A stretch of DNA of 29,029 nt. Source: a virus. The notes beneath the pieces are model-generated. The model was not told the DNA's origin, made no database searches, and was given only the letters and a program-made list of their open reading frames with translations. The position numbers and the translations under genes are program-made. Shown piece after piece: positions 5,597 through 13,423 of the stretch (position 1 is the first letter of the stretch; the number at the start of each line of letters is the position of its first letter). The DNA lies in IMG/VR virus record IMGVR_UViG_3300010371_000093, positions 1 to 29,029 of that record. One strand, 5' to 3'.

Positions 5597-5999
5597 GAGA
5601 TACCTTTTTCTCTAGCTGCGGGCGTTCGGCGCCGATTATCGACCTGATTTCGGCCTTGCTTTGCTCGTCCATGCGGTAGCCGCGGCCCCACACACATTCG
5701 ATATGGATGCCGTAACGTTCAAGTTTGTGGCGAATTTTGTGAATAAAGACGGTGATGGTCTTTTCATCGGGTGGGTCGTCTACCCGGTTCCCATAAATGA
5801 CCGTATGGATTTGCGAAACACTCGCGATCGGCCGCGCCATGATGACGCCGACGATGTTACCTTCGGTCGCAGTAAGGCCAAGCCGCTCATAACGAGGATC
5901 GTTCTGGCCAAAAACAGCCTCAAGTTGGCGCACTCGTTCTTCTGCCTGACACGCGCGCTCTTGCGCGATCCTGAATTGGCTCAGGACATCGATGGCCAT
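5574..5999 (-). CDS. CtrA-like winged-helix regulator without receiver domain
   Basis: A 141-aa protein with an N-terminal coiled-coil-like helix (RIAQERACQAEERVRQLEAV) and an OmpR/PhoB-type winged helix at about 38-110. The recognition region (DEKTITVFIHKIRHKL) and wing (VWGRGYRM) closely match the C-terminal domain of CtrA, the alphaproteobacterial cell-cycle regulator. The phospho-acceptor receiver domain is absent, so any activity would not depend on phosphorylation in the usual way. It lies between structural/lysis genes and the endolysin, overlapping both neighbours. Likely a transcription factor acting on host CtrA-type sites or on phage promoters (inference). Confidence 0.82.
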   Translation of the reverse strand: MAIDVLSQFRIAQERACQAEERVRQLEAVFGQNDPRYERLGLTATEGNIVGVIMARPIASVSQIHTVIYGNRVDDPPDEKTITVFIHKIRHKLERYGIHIECVWGRGYRMDEQSKAEIRSIIGAERPQLEKKVSHGLTAHH

Positions 6000-6169
6000 C
6001 TGAAAAACCCCTTTGGCATGGGATGAGATTTAGGCGCTTCTTTAGGCTTCTGACGCGCAGCTATACGTTGATTGCGAGCAATTTCTTCTGCCGCCTCGGC
6101 GGCTTTCTGCAATTCCTTGGCAAGGCGGCGCGCGTCCGCTTTATGACCGTCCGCAAAAGGATCGCTCAT
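5981..6169 (-). CDS. 62-aa charged helical protein
   Basis: ATG at 6169 overlaps the upstream stop, and the end overlaps the CtrA-like start by 19 bases. Sequence is alanine- and charge-rich (ARRLAKELQKAAEAAEEIAR), predicted helical, followed by a basic, proline-containing tail. No family recognised. It may simply be a linker gene in the lysis region. Confidence 0.6.
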   Translation of the reverse strand: MSDPFADGHKADARRLAKELQKAAEAAEEIARNQRIAARQKPKEAPKSHPMPKGFFRWPSMS

Positions 6170-6315
6170 CGCAAAACAGGCTCCTCCACCGGTTTCGTGG
6201 CTTGGTCATAGGTTTTGTCGATAAAGAGGCCAGAGACGTGGAAATAACCCAACTCAGCAGCTATCCCGTCCACGATAGCGTTCCCATAGATCTGCAACTC
6301 GTACATGATGATCAT
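6166..6315 (-). CDS. 49-aa membrane peptide, start uncertain
   Basis: From the first ATG (6315) the product starts MIIMYELQIYGNAIVDGIAA and ends VEEPVLR. The frame is open for 17 further codons upstream, and a hydrophobic segment straddles the ATG (GLAFVLLGMIIMYELQ), which suggests the real start is earlier. No ATG, GTG or TTG exists there; the only good Shine-Dalgarno (AAGAGG, 6352-6357) precedes an ACG. The stop overlaps the next gene. Likely a small membrane protein of the lysis region; function unknown. Confidence 0.5.
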   Translation of the reverse strand: MIIMYELQIYGNAIVDGIAAELGYFHVSGLFIDKTYDQATKPVEEPVLR

Positions 6316-6379
6316 GCCGAGCAGAACGAAGGCGAGGCCTTTCGTGGCGTACCTCTTGCTTATGATTTATGGATTAGGG

Positions 6380-6589
6380 CTATTTCGGCATTCCGTCGAT
6401 CATGTGACGGACCATTTCTTTCGCTTGATCGAAATCGAAGAGGTTGGTTCCTGTCGGCCAGTCGTGATCAGCCGGTTCATGCGCATAGTTTGGTCGCTGG
6501 TAACTGATGCCGTTGTCTGGGTTCCATGGCTTTGGCAAACGCCAACTTAGGAAGCTATAAGCCATGTATTCGATCTGCTCTTCCGTCAT
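6380..6589 (-). CDS. 69-aa conserved phage protein
   Basis: MTEEQIEYMAYSFLSWRLPK, then NPDNGISYQRPNY and PTGTNLFDFDQAKEMVRHM. This combination recurs in small unnamed proteins of many phages, often in tail or lysis neighbourhoods, as I recall. No function is known. GGAG precedes the ATG at five bases. Confidence 0.8.
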   Translation of the reverse strand: MTEEQIEYMAYSFLSWRLPKPWNPDNGISYQRPNYAHEPADHDWPTGTNLFDFDQAKEMVRHMIDGMPK

Positions 6590-6606
6590 AGGATCTCCGA
6601 GAGGGA

Positions 6607-6987
6607 TTAGGGCTTGTGTGTGAATACGTAGGTGAGAATGGCGCCGAGCATACAGAGAATTAATCCGCCGGCGCTTGATAAAAGAATTACATATAAGCCG
6701 CCAACTTTTTTATTTGTCGCTTCGTTGGCGTTCACGATTGATGCCTGAACGGCAGTCGTGAAATCTGTAATTGCTTTGCCGACTTTTTCTTGAACTCCGC
6801 TTACTGTATCGCGCATTTCTTTGTTGGATTCGGATATCTCAGTGCGCAATTGATCATTTGACCGGCGCCAGTCCTCATATCGGCGCGCACATTCTTGTTC
6901 GTGTGATTGCTCACGCGTTGCGGCAATTGTGGCAAGGGTATGCGCTTCGAGGGCTTTTGCCATTGCTTCATCGCACTTCTCGACCAT
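6607..6987 (-). CDS. Coiled-coil protein with C-terminal membrane anchor
   Basis: The ATG at 6987 has GGAAGG nine bases upstream; a TTG at 6993 is possible but too close to it. The 126-aa product is a long charged helix or coiled coil (about residues 5-90), followed by one membrane segment, GLYVILLSSAGGLILCMLGA, and a short end. A single C-terminal anchor in a lysis region fits a holin-related or anti-holin protein, or a virion-membrane protein; none can be chosen from sequence. Confidence 0.7.
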   Translation of the reverse strand: MVEKCDEAMAKALEAHTLATIAATREQSHEQECARRYEDWRRSNDQLRTEISESNKEMRDTVSGVQEKVGKAITDFTTAVQASIVNANEATNKKVGGLYVILLSSAGGLILCMLGAILTYVFTHKP

Positions 6988-6993
6988 ACCCAA

Positions 6994-7206
6994 CTACCTT
7001 CCGCATAAATTTTCGATATTGCGATCAAGGGCGTCGATTTGTTCTTTTTCCGCGCGTGTCCAGCGCGTTTGGAATCCCGGATCAGGTGAAACTTGGCGCA
7101 GCCAGGAGCAGGAATTAGGCTCCGCCGCCACGCATCCGCTTAGCGAGATCAGCATTAAGCTGATCATCGCTTTCGCGGGCAACTTCCTCAGCCGATTTCT
7201 GAGCAT
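6994..7206 (-). CDS. Small lipoprotein, putative outer-membrane spanin (Rz1-like)
   Basis: A 70-aa protein with a basic start, a hydrophobic stretch and lipobox LSGC (MISLMLISLSGC, lipidated Cys25), so a signal-peptidase II substrate. The mature part is short, with SWLRQVSPDPGF and a second cysteine near the end, resembling Rz1-like proteins. ATG at 7206 has GGAAG six bases upstream. It starts inside the preceding membrane gene in another frame and extends past it, the classic overlapping spanin arrangement. With that partner it would fuse inner and outer membranes at lysis. Confidence 0.72.
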   Translation of the reverse strand: MLRNRLRKLPAKAMISLMLISLSGCVAAEPNSCSWLRQVSPDPGFQTRWTRAEKEQIDALDRNIENLCGR

Positions 7207-7339
7207 TACTGGCTTCCTTTTTTGTCGCCTTCAGGTCTGATGCCTGCTGCTCAAGCTGGCCAATCCTCTGCTGCTGACGGTTAATAAGCCAATTGAAAAG
7301 GCCTACTACAACCGCCGCAGCTTTGAGGAGTAGCCCCAC
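7115..7339 (-). CDS. Putative inner-membrane spanin (Rz-like)
   Basis: A 74-aa protein starting at GTG (7339), a few bases after the upstream stop. An N-terminal membrane segment (LLLKAAAVVVGLFNWLI) is followed by a long polar helix (RQQQRIGQLEQQASDLKATK), which is the topology of an i-spanin. The lipoprotein gene overlaps its last 92 bases in another frame. It is shorter than lambda Rz, but overlapping topology and neighbours support the role. Confidence 0.68.
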   Translation of the reverse strand: MGLLLKAAAVVVGLFNWLINRQQQRIGQLEQQASDLKATKKEASNAQKSAEEVARESDDQLNADLAKRMRGGGA

Positions 7340-7341
7340 GT

Positions 7342-7764
7342 TTACTTCGCCGAGCCTGCGCTCTCGGTATTCGTAGGAGTTTCGCTTTGAGCTTTGCTTT
7401 CCATTGCGGCCTGAGCCTGTTGCAAAACGGCCTGGGCATCAGCCAAGGCGTCTTTTGTGGTGGTCGCGAGAACCACGGCACCGACACTGGCCGCGGCCGC
7501 CGCCACATTGCCCGTAGCGAGAGTTGGCAGCGCCGTTACGAGGGCGCCAAGCGCGGCTTTCGTGTCCTGCTGGAATAGCTGGACACAGAAAGATTTGACG
7601 TAAGGCAGAACGTCTTCGTCGAACTCTTCGACAAGGGCCTCGACCTTTTGCTTGATCTCGCTGCCAAGCTCTTCGAGCTTTGCTTCGGCTTCCTCGAAGA
7701 AATCCGGCTTTGACGTATCGACCGGGTCGGTCGAGGCGATGTTGGTATCGGACTGTTCAACCAT
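7342..7764 (-). CDS. 140-aa hypothetical protein with hydrophobic Ala-rich segment
   Basis: An acidic N-terminal helix (DFFEEAEAKLEELGSEIKQK), then a long alanine/valine-rich stretch (about 70-105, VAAAAASVGAVVLATTTKDA), then a polar helix. AAGGAG precedes the ATG by seven bases. Phage proteins of this style are sometimes called holin-like, but the hydrophobic part is weaker than a normal membrane segment. Position just before the spanins makes a lysis or tail-associated role possible. Not recognised with confidence. Confidence 0.7.
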   Translation of the reverse strand: MVEQSDTNIASTDPVDTSKPDFFEEAEAKLEELGSEIKQKVEALVEEFDEDVLPYVKSFCVQLFQQDTKAALGALVTALPTLATGNVAAAAASVGAVVLATTTKDALADAQAVLQQAQAAMESKAQSETPTNTESAGSAK

Positions 7765-7815
7765 GACTTACTCCTTGTTAGCCATGCTCAGATAGTCCGC
7801 TGCATGGAATAGCGG

Positions 7816-8088
7816 TTAGCCTTCCGAGGGAAGGTCAAGAGGAAAACCCCTCATCGCTTCTGTGCAATGATCGCCTGGGATGCGAAAAATCTTATTCTGT
7901 ATCCACGTCAACGCGGCGCATCCGATGCAGCCGACGCGCCGGTGCTCAAGGCGCATCTCGGCTAAACGCTGTGAAATTGTGTAATGGGCATTGCCCGCGG
8001 CCGGAGTACCTGGCGACGGGCCAAGAATGGCATTGCCAAGCTCGTCCACCGCTATAAGGACAGCGAGGACTCGCGTTTGTAAGCTCAT
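7816..8088 (-). CDS. 90-aa conserved phage protein
   Basis: MSLQTRVLAVLIAVDELGNA, YTISQRLAEMR, and a C-terminal half with GCIGCAALTW and PGDHCTEAM. As I recall, this resembles small phage proteins with a hydrophobic start, ISxRxGRxR-like centre and a DHC motif, often near lysis genes. The ATG overlaps the preceding stop. A CCTTCC/GGAAGG hairpin lies at its stop codon, without a T tract. Function unknown. Confidence 0.7.
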   Translation of the reverse strand: MSLQTRVLAVLIAVDELGNAILGPSPGTPAAGNAHYTISQRLAEMRLEHRRVGCIGCAALTWIQNKIFRIPGDHCTEAMRGFPLDLPSEG

Positions 8089-8555
8089 GGGATGGTGATA
8101 GCGTTCGACGGAATGCTGCCGACGGTTCCGGCACTATCGGCATAGATTTGTACCGCCGCCACAAAATCGGCGAAGGCGGTCGCAAAGTTCTCGAATGTCG
8201 CAACATCCGGAAAAGCATGCATCGAGCCTGCTGTATCTGCCCATGGTAATTGCGAGACGCCGCCGGGAAATCGGCCATTCTTAAGAATGTAGGTTGTGAC
8301 ATTAGCGACGTTGGCGATGCTCTGAGCCGAAACTGAATAATTGCCGTTGAGAGCAGGAGTGCCGGTTGAGGTGAGATTGATGCCGCCGGCGAGAGCAGCT
8401 GAGACAGCGGCCGCAACGGTTCGGGCCGTCGATTGGGCGGCAAGGAACGCCGTTACACGCGCATCACTGTCATCGAGCATTTGCCAGTTGCCGGATTCGC
8501 CTTGCCCTACGACTTTGGCGTTATCTGAGGAAAGAATGTAAGCCGATTGCGTCAT
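8085..8555 (-). CDS. Tail fibre accessory protein (DUF4376-like)
   Basis: 156 aa. The central part (TPALNGNYSVSAQSIANVAN ... NGRFPGG ... FPDVATFENFATA) resembles the DUF4376 domain found in tail-fibre assembly and related proteins. A preceding helix (RVTAFLAAQSTARTVAAAVS) is typical. It follows the tail fibre gene directly, with AGGA before the ATG, so it may assist or extend the receptor-binding apparatus. Confidence 0.7.
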   Translation of the reverse strand: MTQSAYILSSDNAKVVGQGESGNWQMLDDSDARVTAFLAAQSTARTVAAAVSAALAGGINLTSTGTPALNGNYSVSAQSIANVANVTTYILKNGRFPGGVSQLPWADTAGSMHAFPDVATFENFATAFADFVAAVQIYADSAGTVGSIPSNAITIP

Positions 8556-8566
8556 GATGATGATCC

Positions 8567-9616
8567 TCAGAAGGTATAGGAAGTCACGTTGATGCGGGCG
8601 CCGACCGTGCTTTCGGAGTTTTTGTAATAAAGAGTTTGCGCGGTAATAAGCGCAAGATCATTGAACACCGATCCGTTCGTGAAACCTTCTAATGTCGGAG
8701 CGGTCGTATCCGACATGAGAGCGATTTGTTCGCCGGTTCCATTGGCATCGGAAGCGACTGCAATACAGCAATCTTGCGTTCCACCATTGCCGCCCATGAA
8801 GCCGCTCACGGTTTTTGCGGCTGGCGGAATTGCAGAAGAAAGGCCAACGCTGGTGTAACTGGTGGCCGTGGAACCGCTAGTGACGTTTAGCACATTAATT
8901 CCTGCGAAGCTGACCTTATGGCCAGTTTGAACGCCGATGGGGAATTGGTTGCTTCCATTTGTCGGCCAAATGCCGATCAAAGCCGACAGGGTATAACCAG
9001 CCGGCATATTGGCGCCGCCATAAATCAGGCTGCTACTGGTCGTCACATTGCAGGCTAGAATGTTCTTTGTGCCGTCTGTCTTACCTATAGCGTAAATCGC
9101 GACATATCCGTTTGCCGGCGCGGCGCCGGTGTCCATGCCGCCGGCACCGGTTGTGGCAAGATTGACGGTTTCCGAGTAACTGGGAAGCGAAAGAAGCGTT
9201 GCGCCGCTGCTGAGCGCCGATGCTACGATTACCTGATCGGCCGTGAAGGTGAGGCTAGTTCCTGCTGCCGCCTGCGAAGCCTTTAGGCCCGTTGCGCTGC
9301 CGATAATCGGGCTTGTGAGGGAGTTTAGAACAACCTGTGTGGCTATAAAATTTGAAAGAGCGTCTTCGATTTCAGTGACGAGATTGGTCAGATTTCCATC
9401 GTCTGGCACGCTTACGTTCTGCGCCACGCAGAAGTTGGCGATGCCGGCCGCTATGAATGCCGACTGGCGCCATACTTTGTTTAATTGATCCGATTGGGCG
9501 ATACCAGCAGAAAAACCGTTCGCGAGTAGAGATGTAAGACCGGCGTAAGTCGCTTGCGAAATTACATTCGCGCCGCCTCCCGTTGCGAACGGAAGAATAT
9601 CGGTCGTGGCCGTCAT
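8567..9616 (-). CDS. Tail fibre protein
   Basis: 349 aa. The start, DILPFATGGGANVISQATYA, and the following LNKVWRQSAFIAAGIANFCV segment match N-termini of tail fibres from many proteobacterial phages, which attach to the baseplate. The C-terminal half is Ser/Thr/Gly-rich beta sequence, as in fibre shafts and tips. GGAGG precedes the ATG. It follows the DUF2612 baseplate gene with one base between. Its receptor cannot be told. Confidence 0.8.
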   Translation of the reverse strand: MTATTDILPFATGGGANVISQATYAGLTSLLANGFSAGIAQSDQLNKVWRQSAFIAAGIANFCVAQNVSVPDDGNLTNLVTEIEDALSNFIATQVVLNSLTSPIIGSATGLKASQAAAGTSLTFTADQVIVASALSSGATLLSLPSYSETVNLATTGAGGMDTGAAPANGYVAIYAIGKTDGTKNILACNVTTSSSLIYGGANMPAGYTLSALIGIWPTNGSNQFPIGVQTGHKVSFAGINVLNVTSGSTATSYTSVGLSSAIPPAAKTVSGFMGGNGGTQDCCIAVASDANGTGEQIALMSDTTAPTLEGFTNGSVFNDLALITAQTLYYKNSESTVGARINVTSYTF

Positions 9617-9617
9617 A

Positions 9618-10286
9618 CTATCTGCCTCCAGTTAAAGTGGCGAATGCTCCGGTGTCGAAACCGGCGATCGTTGAATTTGCTAAGTCGAATCCGAAGAACG
9701 GGTCCCCCGGAATGCTCGGCGAGATGTAATGGCTGATGCGAACGCCGATGGGTTTCACATCGAGATAACCGTTTTCGAGCAAGGCGGTTGTCACTGCATC
9801 TAGCGCTACATTGCCGATCACGCCCATCAGCATCGTCATATCGCCATTGTCTTGAATGACGAGATTGTCGGCGCCGAGGACCGGGTTCAGGAATGCGTAA
9901 GCCGACGGGATCGTACCGTCCCATTGATTGTTGGCGATCTTCGCGTGCAGTAGCGTGCGATAAGAATCGTCCGGCAAAACGTCGAGTTGCGTCGTGGAAT
10001 CGAACGGTCCAAGCCAGGTTCCTTCATCGAAACCAAGGCCCGTGGTGTCGAATGAAAAGTAGACGCCGGTAAGAGGTATCTGCAGATCTCGGCTGATGCC
10101 GATCCATAGGCCCACGGCGTCAAGCTGAGATCCGACGGCCGTATCAAGATCATAACCAGCCGGCATGGCGAGCATGACGGTTTGTTGGTCAACACTCGGC
10201 TGGCAAAGTGCCGCGACCGCTGCCGAAAAGTTCGGTTTTGAAGCGTGTTCGCTGGTGATCAGGCCGGTGTAAGTCGATACACTCAC
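9618..10286 (-). CDS. DUF2612-type baseplate/tail protein
   Basis: 222 aa from a GTG that directly abuts the upstream stop. The first third (FSAAVAALCQPSVDQQTVML ... DLDTAVGSQLDAVGLWIGISR) is the usual opening of the DUF2612 family, found beside baseplate J genes. The middle DDSYRTLLHAKIANNQWDGT is a family signature. Likely links baseplate to tail fibres, equivalent in place to tail protein I. Confidence 0.85.
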   Translation of the reverse strand: MSVSTYTGLITSEHASKPNFSAAVAALCQPSVDQQTVMLAMPAGYDLDTAVGSQLDAVGLWIGISRDLQIPLTGVYFSFDTTGLGFDEGTWLGPFDSTTQLDVLPDDSYRTLLHAKIANNQWDGTIPSAYAFLNPVLGADNLVIQDNGDMTMLMGVIGNVALDAVTTALLENGYLDVKPIGVRISHYISPSIPGDPFFGFDLANSTIAGFDTGAFATLTGGR

Positions 10287-11480
10287 TTACGTCACCGTCA
10301 GATTTATATTGCCGGTCGCTGTTACGGGAAGCTGATTGAAGGCGACGGTTAAATCGGTCGCTGTTGGCGAGGCCGGATCAAAGGAAATCGCAATGGCCGT
10401 GATGTTGAAAGTCGTGTTGTTTGGCACATTGTAAGCCGCAGCGGATAGAGCCGAGAGCGATATGAGGCCATTATTTGCATAAATGCCCAGGCCGTTTATG
10501 TAGTTCACAACAGCCTGAACGATCGCGGCACCGGTGGTCGATTGGTATCCGTTTAGCGCTTTGACGGTGATGTTGACATCGACCGTTTCCTGAGTCGGAC
10601 GGTAGAAATTGATCGTAACCGGTACGCCAATAGCGTCTTCGATAATTTCCGTGGTCGTTCCGTAAGTTCCAGTGCCGGGCGTTTTTTTCTGCGCGATTGT
10701 GGTAGCGATCTGCACCGCATCGCCGCCTTCGATTACAACAGAAATCGAGTGACCCGGCACGCCGTTTCCGTCGGTTGTGCCGGTGTCGTTCTCGAATATT
10801 TTAAGCTGTTGTACCCCGGTGAGATTTGCGAGCGCTCCGAAAATGCCGCCGATAATGGACTGCGCCGGCAATTCGGTCGACACGGATTGCCGGCGGCGCA
10901 AGGCGGCATCGGTCTCAACCGGATTACCCGGCGTTGCCGCCGAGGCGTTATTCGCAGTCTGCCATCCGAGCGTCGGGGTGATAATCTTCGTAACAGTTCC
11001 GATGCCAGCGGAAATGCTTCCAATTTGCTCGGCCGTCGCCGTCACTACAATCGATCCGCCGCCTGGGATCGTGATCGTCGAAGGCAAATCCCACTTGTTC
11101 CCGTTGTCGTCCTGAACGACGCCATTATTGATGATCGTGCCCGCCTGTCCGACAATCGTTAAATCCACGGTGCTGTTGCTCGGTACAAGCCGGGCAAGAC
11201 CATTGATTTTGACGACGCTGGAAAGACCCGCGCCTTGCGATGTGGCTGGACTGAATTGGTTATAGACGGCAATAGCCGCCTGATTGCAGTCGTTGATAGC
11301 GTCGGCGAATATCGCCAGCAACTGGCCATCTTGGCTGTCCGGTTGCAGATAAGCATCCGAGCCAAATATCTGCTGAAAACTTGCCTGCAGCGAAGCGAGA
11401 ATATCGGAATAGGCCGGTGCAGATATGCCGGTGCTAGTCACCTGCGAAGCGAGTGTGGCAAGCGGGTAGGGACCAGGCAT
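10287..11480 (-). CDS. Baseplate J-like protein
   Basis: 397 aa. Contains the family signature near the N-terminus (FGSDAYLQPDSQDGQLLAIF), a beta-rich middle with GTVTKIITPTLGWQTANN, the ETDAALRRRQ motif, and a C-terminal repeat-like region. Baseplate J proteins form the wedge of contractile tails. ATG overlaps the upstream stop (TAATG), consistent with coupled synthesis of wedge parts. Confidence 0.92.
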   Translation of the reverse strand: MPGPYPLATLASQVTSTGISAPAYSDILASLQASFQQIFGSDAYLQPDSQDGQLLAIFADAINDCNQAAIAVYNQFSPATSQGAGLSSVVKINGLARLVPSNSTVDLTIVGQAGTIINNGVVQDDNGNKWDLPSTITIPGGGSIVVTATAEQIGSISAGIGTVTKIITPTLGWQTANNASAATPGNPVETDAALRRRQSVSTELPAQSIIGGIFGALANLTGVQQLKIFENDTGTTDGNGVPGHSISVVIEGGDAVQIATTIAQKKTPGTGTYGTTTEIIEDAIGVPVTINFYRPTQETVDVNITVKALNGYQSTTGAAIVQAVVNYINGLGIYANNGLISLSALSAAAYNVPNNTTFNITAIAISFDPASPTATDLTVAFNQLPVTATGNINLTVT

Positions 11481-11833
11481 TAAAGCACCGTGCTGATTTC
11501 AGTTTGTCCGTAAATCGTGTTGATAGTCGCCTGCACGGACAACGCTCGCGTGGCGGGATTCCATTGGCTTGCGTAAGCCGTGATCTCGGTCACGCCTTCC
11601 GTATCGAGAATGCGTTCACGTATGGCGCCGTCATATGTCGCCTTAGTTCCCATGCCGAGAATGAGGGTCGAGTAGGGCGTGCCTTCCGTCTTATCGAGAA
11701 ACCACTCGCCCTGCAGAAGCAGAAGGCGGGTAAGCACGGCCTGCGCGACCGCAGCCGGTGAATTGACAAGAAATTCCGTTGACCCGAAACCGAAGGCGTA
11801 ATCTCCATTTTCGTCAAGTTCGCGGTATCTCAT
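11480..11833 (-). CDS. Baseplate wedge protein (gp25/gp46-like)
   Basis: 117 aa, MRYRELDENGDYAFGFGSTE, then a LTRLLLLQGEWFLDKTEGTP segment and ERILDTEGVTEITAYASQWN. Size, position between spike and J protein, and the GEWFLD block fit the small lysozyme-like wedge protein of contractile tails. It overlaps both neighbours by a few bases. Confidence 0.82.
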   Translation of the reverse strand: MRYRELDENGDYAFGFGSTEFLVNSPAAVAQAVLTRLLLLQGEWFLDKTEGTPYSTLILGMGTKATYDGAIRERILDTEGVTEITAYASQWNPATRALSVQATINTIYGQTEISTVL

Positions 11834-12483
11834 TCGGGAACCCTTGGCGGTGTTGGCTCGCTATGGCTTCCGCTTGTGCCGTCCGTAAATGTGTTTATGC
11901 CGCCAGGATTGAATTGATACCCGCAGCCATCAGCGCCAATCGTTGCTCGGCTCGATGCCTCGATGTTGATGTTGGTGGCTACAAGCTTGATGCGGCCGGG
12001 GCTTAAATCGATAAAAGCAGTCCCATCATCCGTGCGTAATTGGCAAGAATTTGTGCTGACACCGCCCGAAAGCACGCGAGGCTGAGATCGAATGCCGGCA
12101 ATAGCAAATCCGTCTGACAGGTCATGCATGCGCAGTTCGGCTTGCGCCTGAACGCCACCACTTTGCCACCATCCGTCGATGCATCGATCCGCGAAAACGA
12201 CAAGGACTTCATCCCCCTGTTGAACAGGAAATGTCAGGCTATAACCGCCCGCCGAAGGGAAAACGATCGGCACATCGAGAAGCAGCGGTATTTGCACATT
12301 TTGTATGCTGCCGTCTTCTGCGCGCTGCTGGCCAAGGATGGCTGGCTGCACTTCGCACGTCATTTTGACGCGATCAAACGACTGCACGATGCCGGGCATC
12401 GCCGTCCACGTTTTTGCCAATAACCCTTCGACCGCCGTGCGGAGCGCTTCCTCGCTATCGTTGTAGCGCTCTTTAGGGTCCAT
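11830..12483 (-). CDS. Gp138-type membrane-puncturing spike protein
   Basis: 217 aa. The N-terminal beta domain (MPGIVQSFDRVKMTCEVQPA, then VPIVFPSAGGYSLTFPVQQG and DEVLVVFADRCIDGWWQSGG) matches the Gp138 N-terminal domain. It is followed by a repetitive beta segment and a tip containing HSEPTPPRVPE. It would form the central needle that pierces the outer membrane. Overlaps the hub gene by 11 bases. Confidence 0.87.
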   Translation of the reverse strand: MDPKERYNDSEEALRTAVEGLLAKTWTAMPGIVQSFDRVKMTCEVQPAILGQQRAEDGSIQNVQIPLLLDVPIVFPSAGGYSLTFPVQQGDEVLVVFADRCIDGWWQSGGVQAQAELRMHDLSDGFAIAGIRSQPRVLSGGVSTNSCQLRTDDGTAFIDLSPGRIKLVATNINIEASSRATIGADGCGYQFNPGGINTFTDGTSGSHSEPTPPRVPE

Positions 12484-13423
12484 AAGGATTTACTCCCGCC
12501 TTGAAGATCAAAGGTGATCCCGGCGGGATCGAGGCATTCACGCCTATGCAAACCAGATCGGTGTACCAATTATTGCCGCGCGTATCGCCTTCATGCTCGG
12601 AGATGAGAACCTTGTAAAAACCATCATCACTGAGGCTCGGAACGAGGAAATTGCTCACTTGACCGGGAATGCTTAGGTTGAAATTGAAGCGCTGCACGCT
12701 TTCGTTATCGATTTGAATGCGCGAACCGATCTTGATGCTCGGGTTGAGCAGCGTGCGAACTCGAATGCCGTTCTGCGTCTGCTCCGGAAATCCAATCAGG
12801 CCGGTTGCCGACGTGAGAACAATTGCGGCACCGGGTAAATAGGACGTGTGCAAAATCAGCTGCAATTTGCCGTCTTGTATGCTCCAGGTGCAGCCGTTCG
12901 AGTTTGCCAGCACGCGCATGTAATCGCGCGCCATTCCGTAAAACACCTTGCCGCGCGGTAGGGCGTTTTGCCCAATCGGCGGCTGGTTCTGCGCCTGGGT
13001 GACGCCGTAAGCCTCCATGGCATTCGAGAGAATGCCAAAGTGATCCGATGGCGTTGAACCAGCCGAGCGGCTTTGTCTTACAACCGCGAAGTTATAGGCG
13101 CTGTCTCCATCCGCTGCGACGAGATCGAGATAGCTATCGATACTGCTTTCGTGGCCTCGATATTTATACTTTATCGTGCCTTGAAAGATGAGGCCGAAAT
13201 TTCCGTCGTAACCGGCCTTCAAGATAAGTTGCGAAAACTCTTTGGTCTGTAGCTGCTTTACTGTCGCGTCTGAAAGATTGTAGACGCGCACCATGCAGGA
13301 ATTTGGCGTCTGAAAATCGCCACGCCGCACTTCAAACTTGAATTGCATCTCGGATAGATCGAGCGCCTGACCGCCCGGCGATCCGACAAGAAGGGATGCC
13401 TGGCGCAAATACTGCTGCGTCAT
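12473..13423 (-). CDS. Baseplate hub protein
   Basis: 316 aa. The N-terminus (LDLSEMQFKFEVRRGDFQTP ... CMVRVYNLSDATVKQLQ) and IFQGTIKYKYRGHESSIDSY are typical of hub proteins that carry the spike, in the gp27/gpD role. It sits between plug and spike genes, with start overlapping the upstream stop. Confidence 0.85.
   Translation of the reverse strand: MTQQYLRQASLLVGSPGGQALDLSEMQFKFEVRRGDFQTPNSCMVRVYNLSDATVKQLQTKEFSQLILKAGYDGNFGLIFQGTIKYKYRGHESSIDSYLDLVAADGDSAYNFAVVRQSRSAGSTPSDHFGILSNAMEAYGVTQAQNQPPIGQNALPRGKVFYGMARDYMRVLANSNGCTWSIQDGKLQLILHTSYLPGAAIVLTSATGLIGFPEQTQNGIRVRTLLNPSIKIGSRIQIDNESVQRFNFNLSIPGQVSNFLVPSLSDDGFYKVLISEHEGDTRGNNWYTDLVCIGVNASIPPGSPLIFKAGVNPYGP

Noticed and set aside
7820-7834. 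CCTTCC/GGAAGG hairpin at the stop of the 90-aa gene as a terminator
   Set aside because: Six-base stem with a three-base loop but no T tract on either strand; downstream genes are in the same operon.
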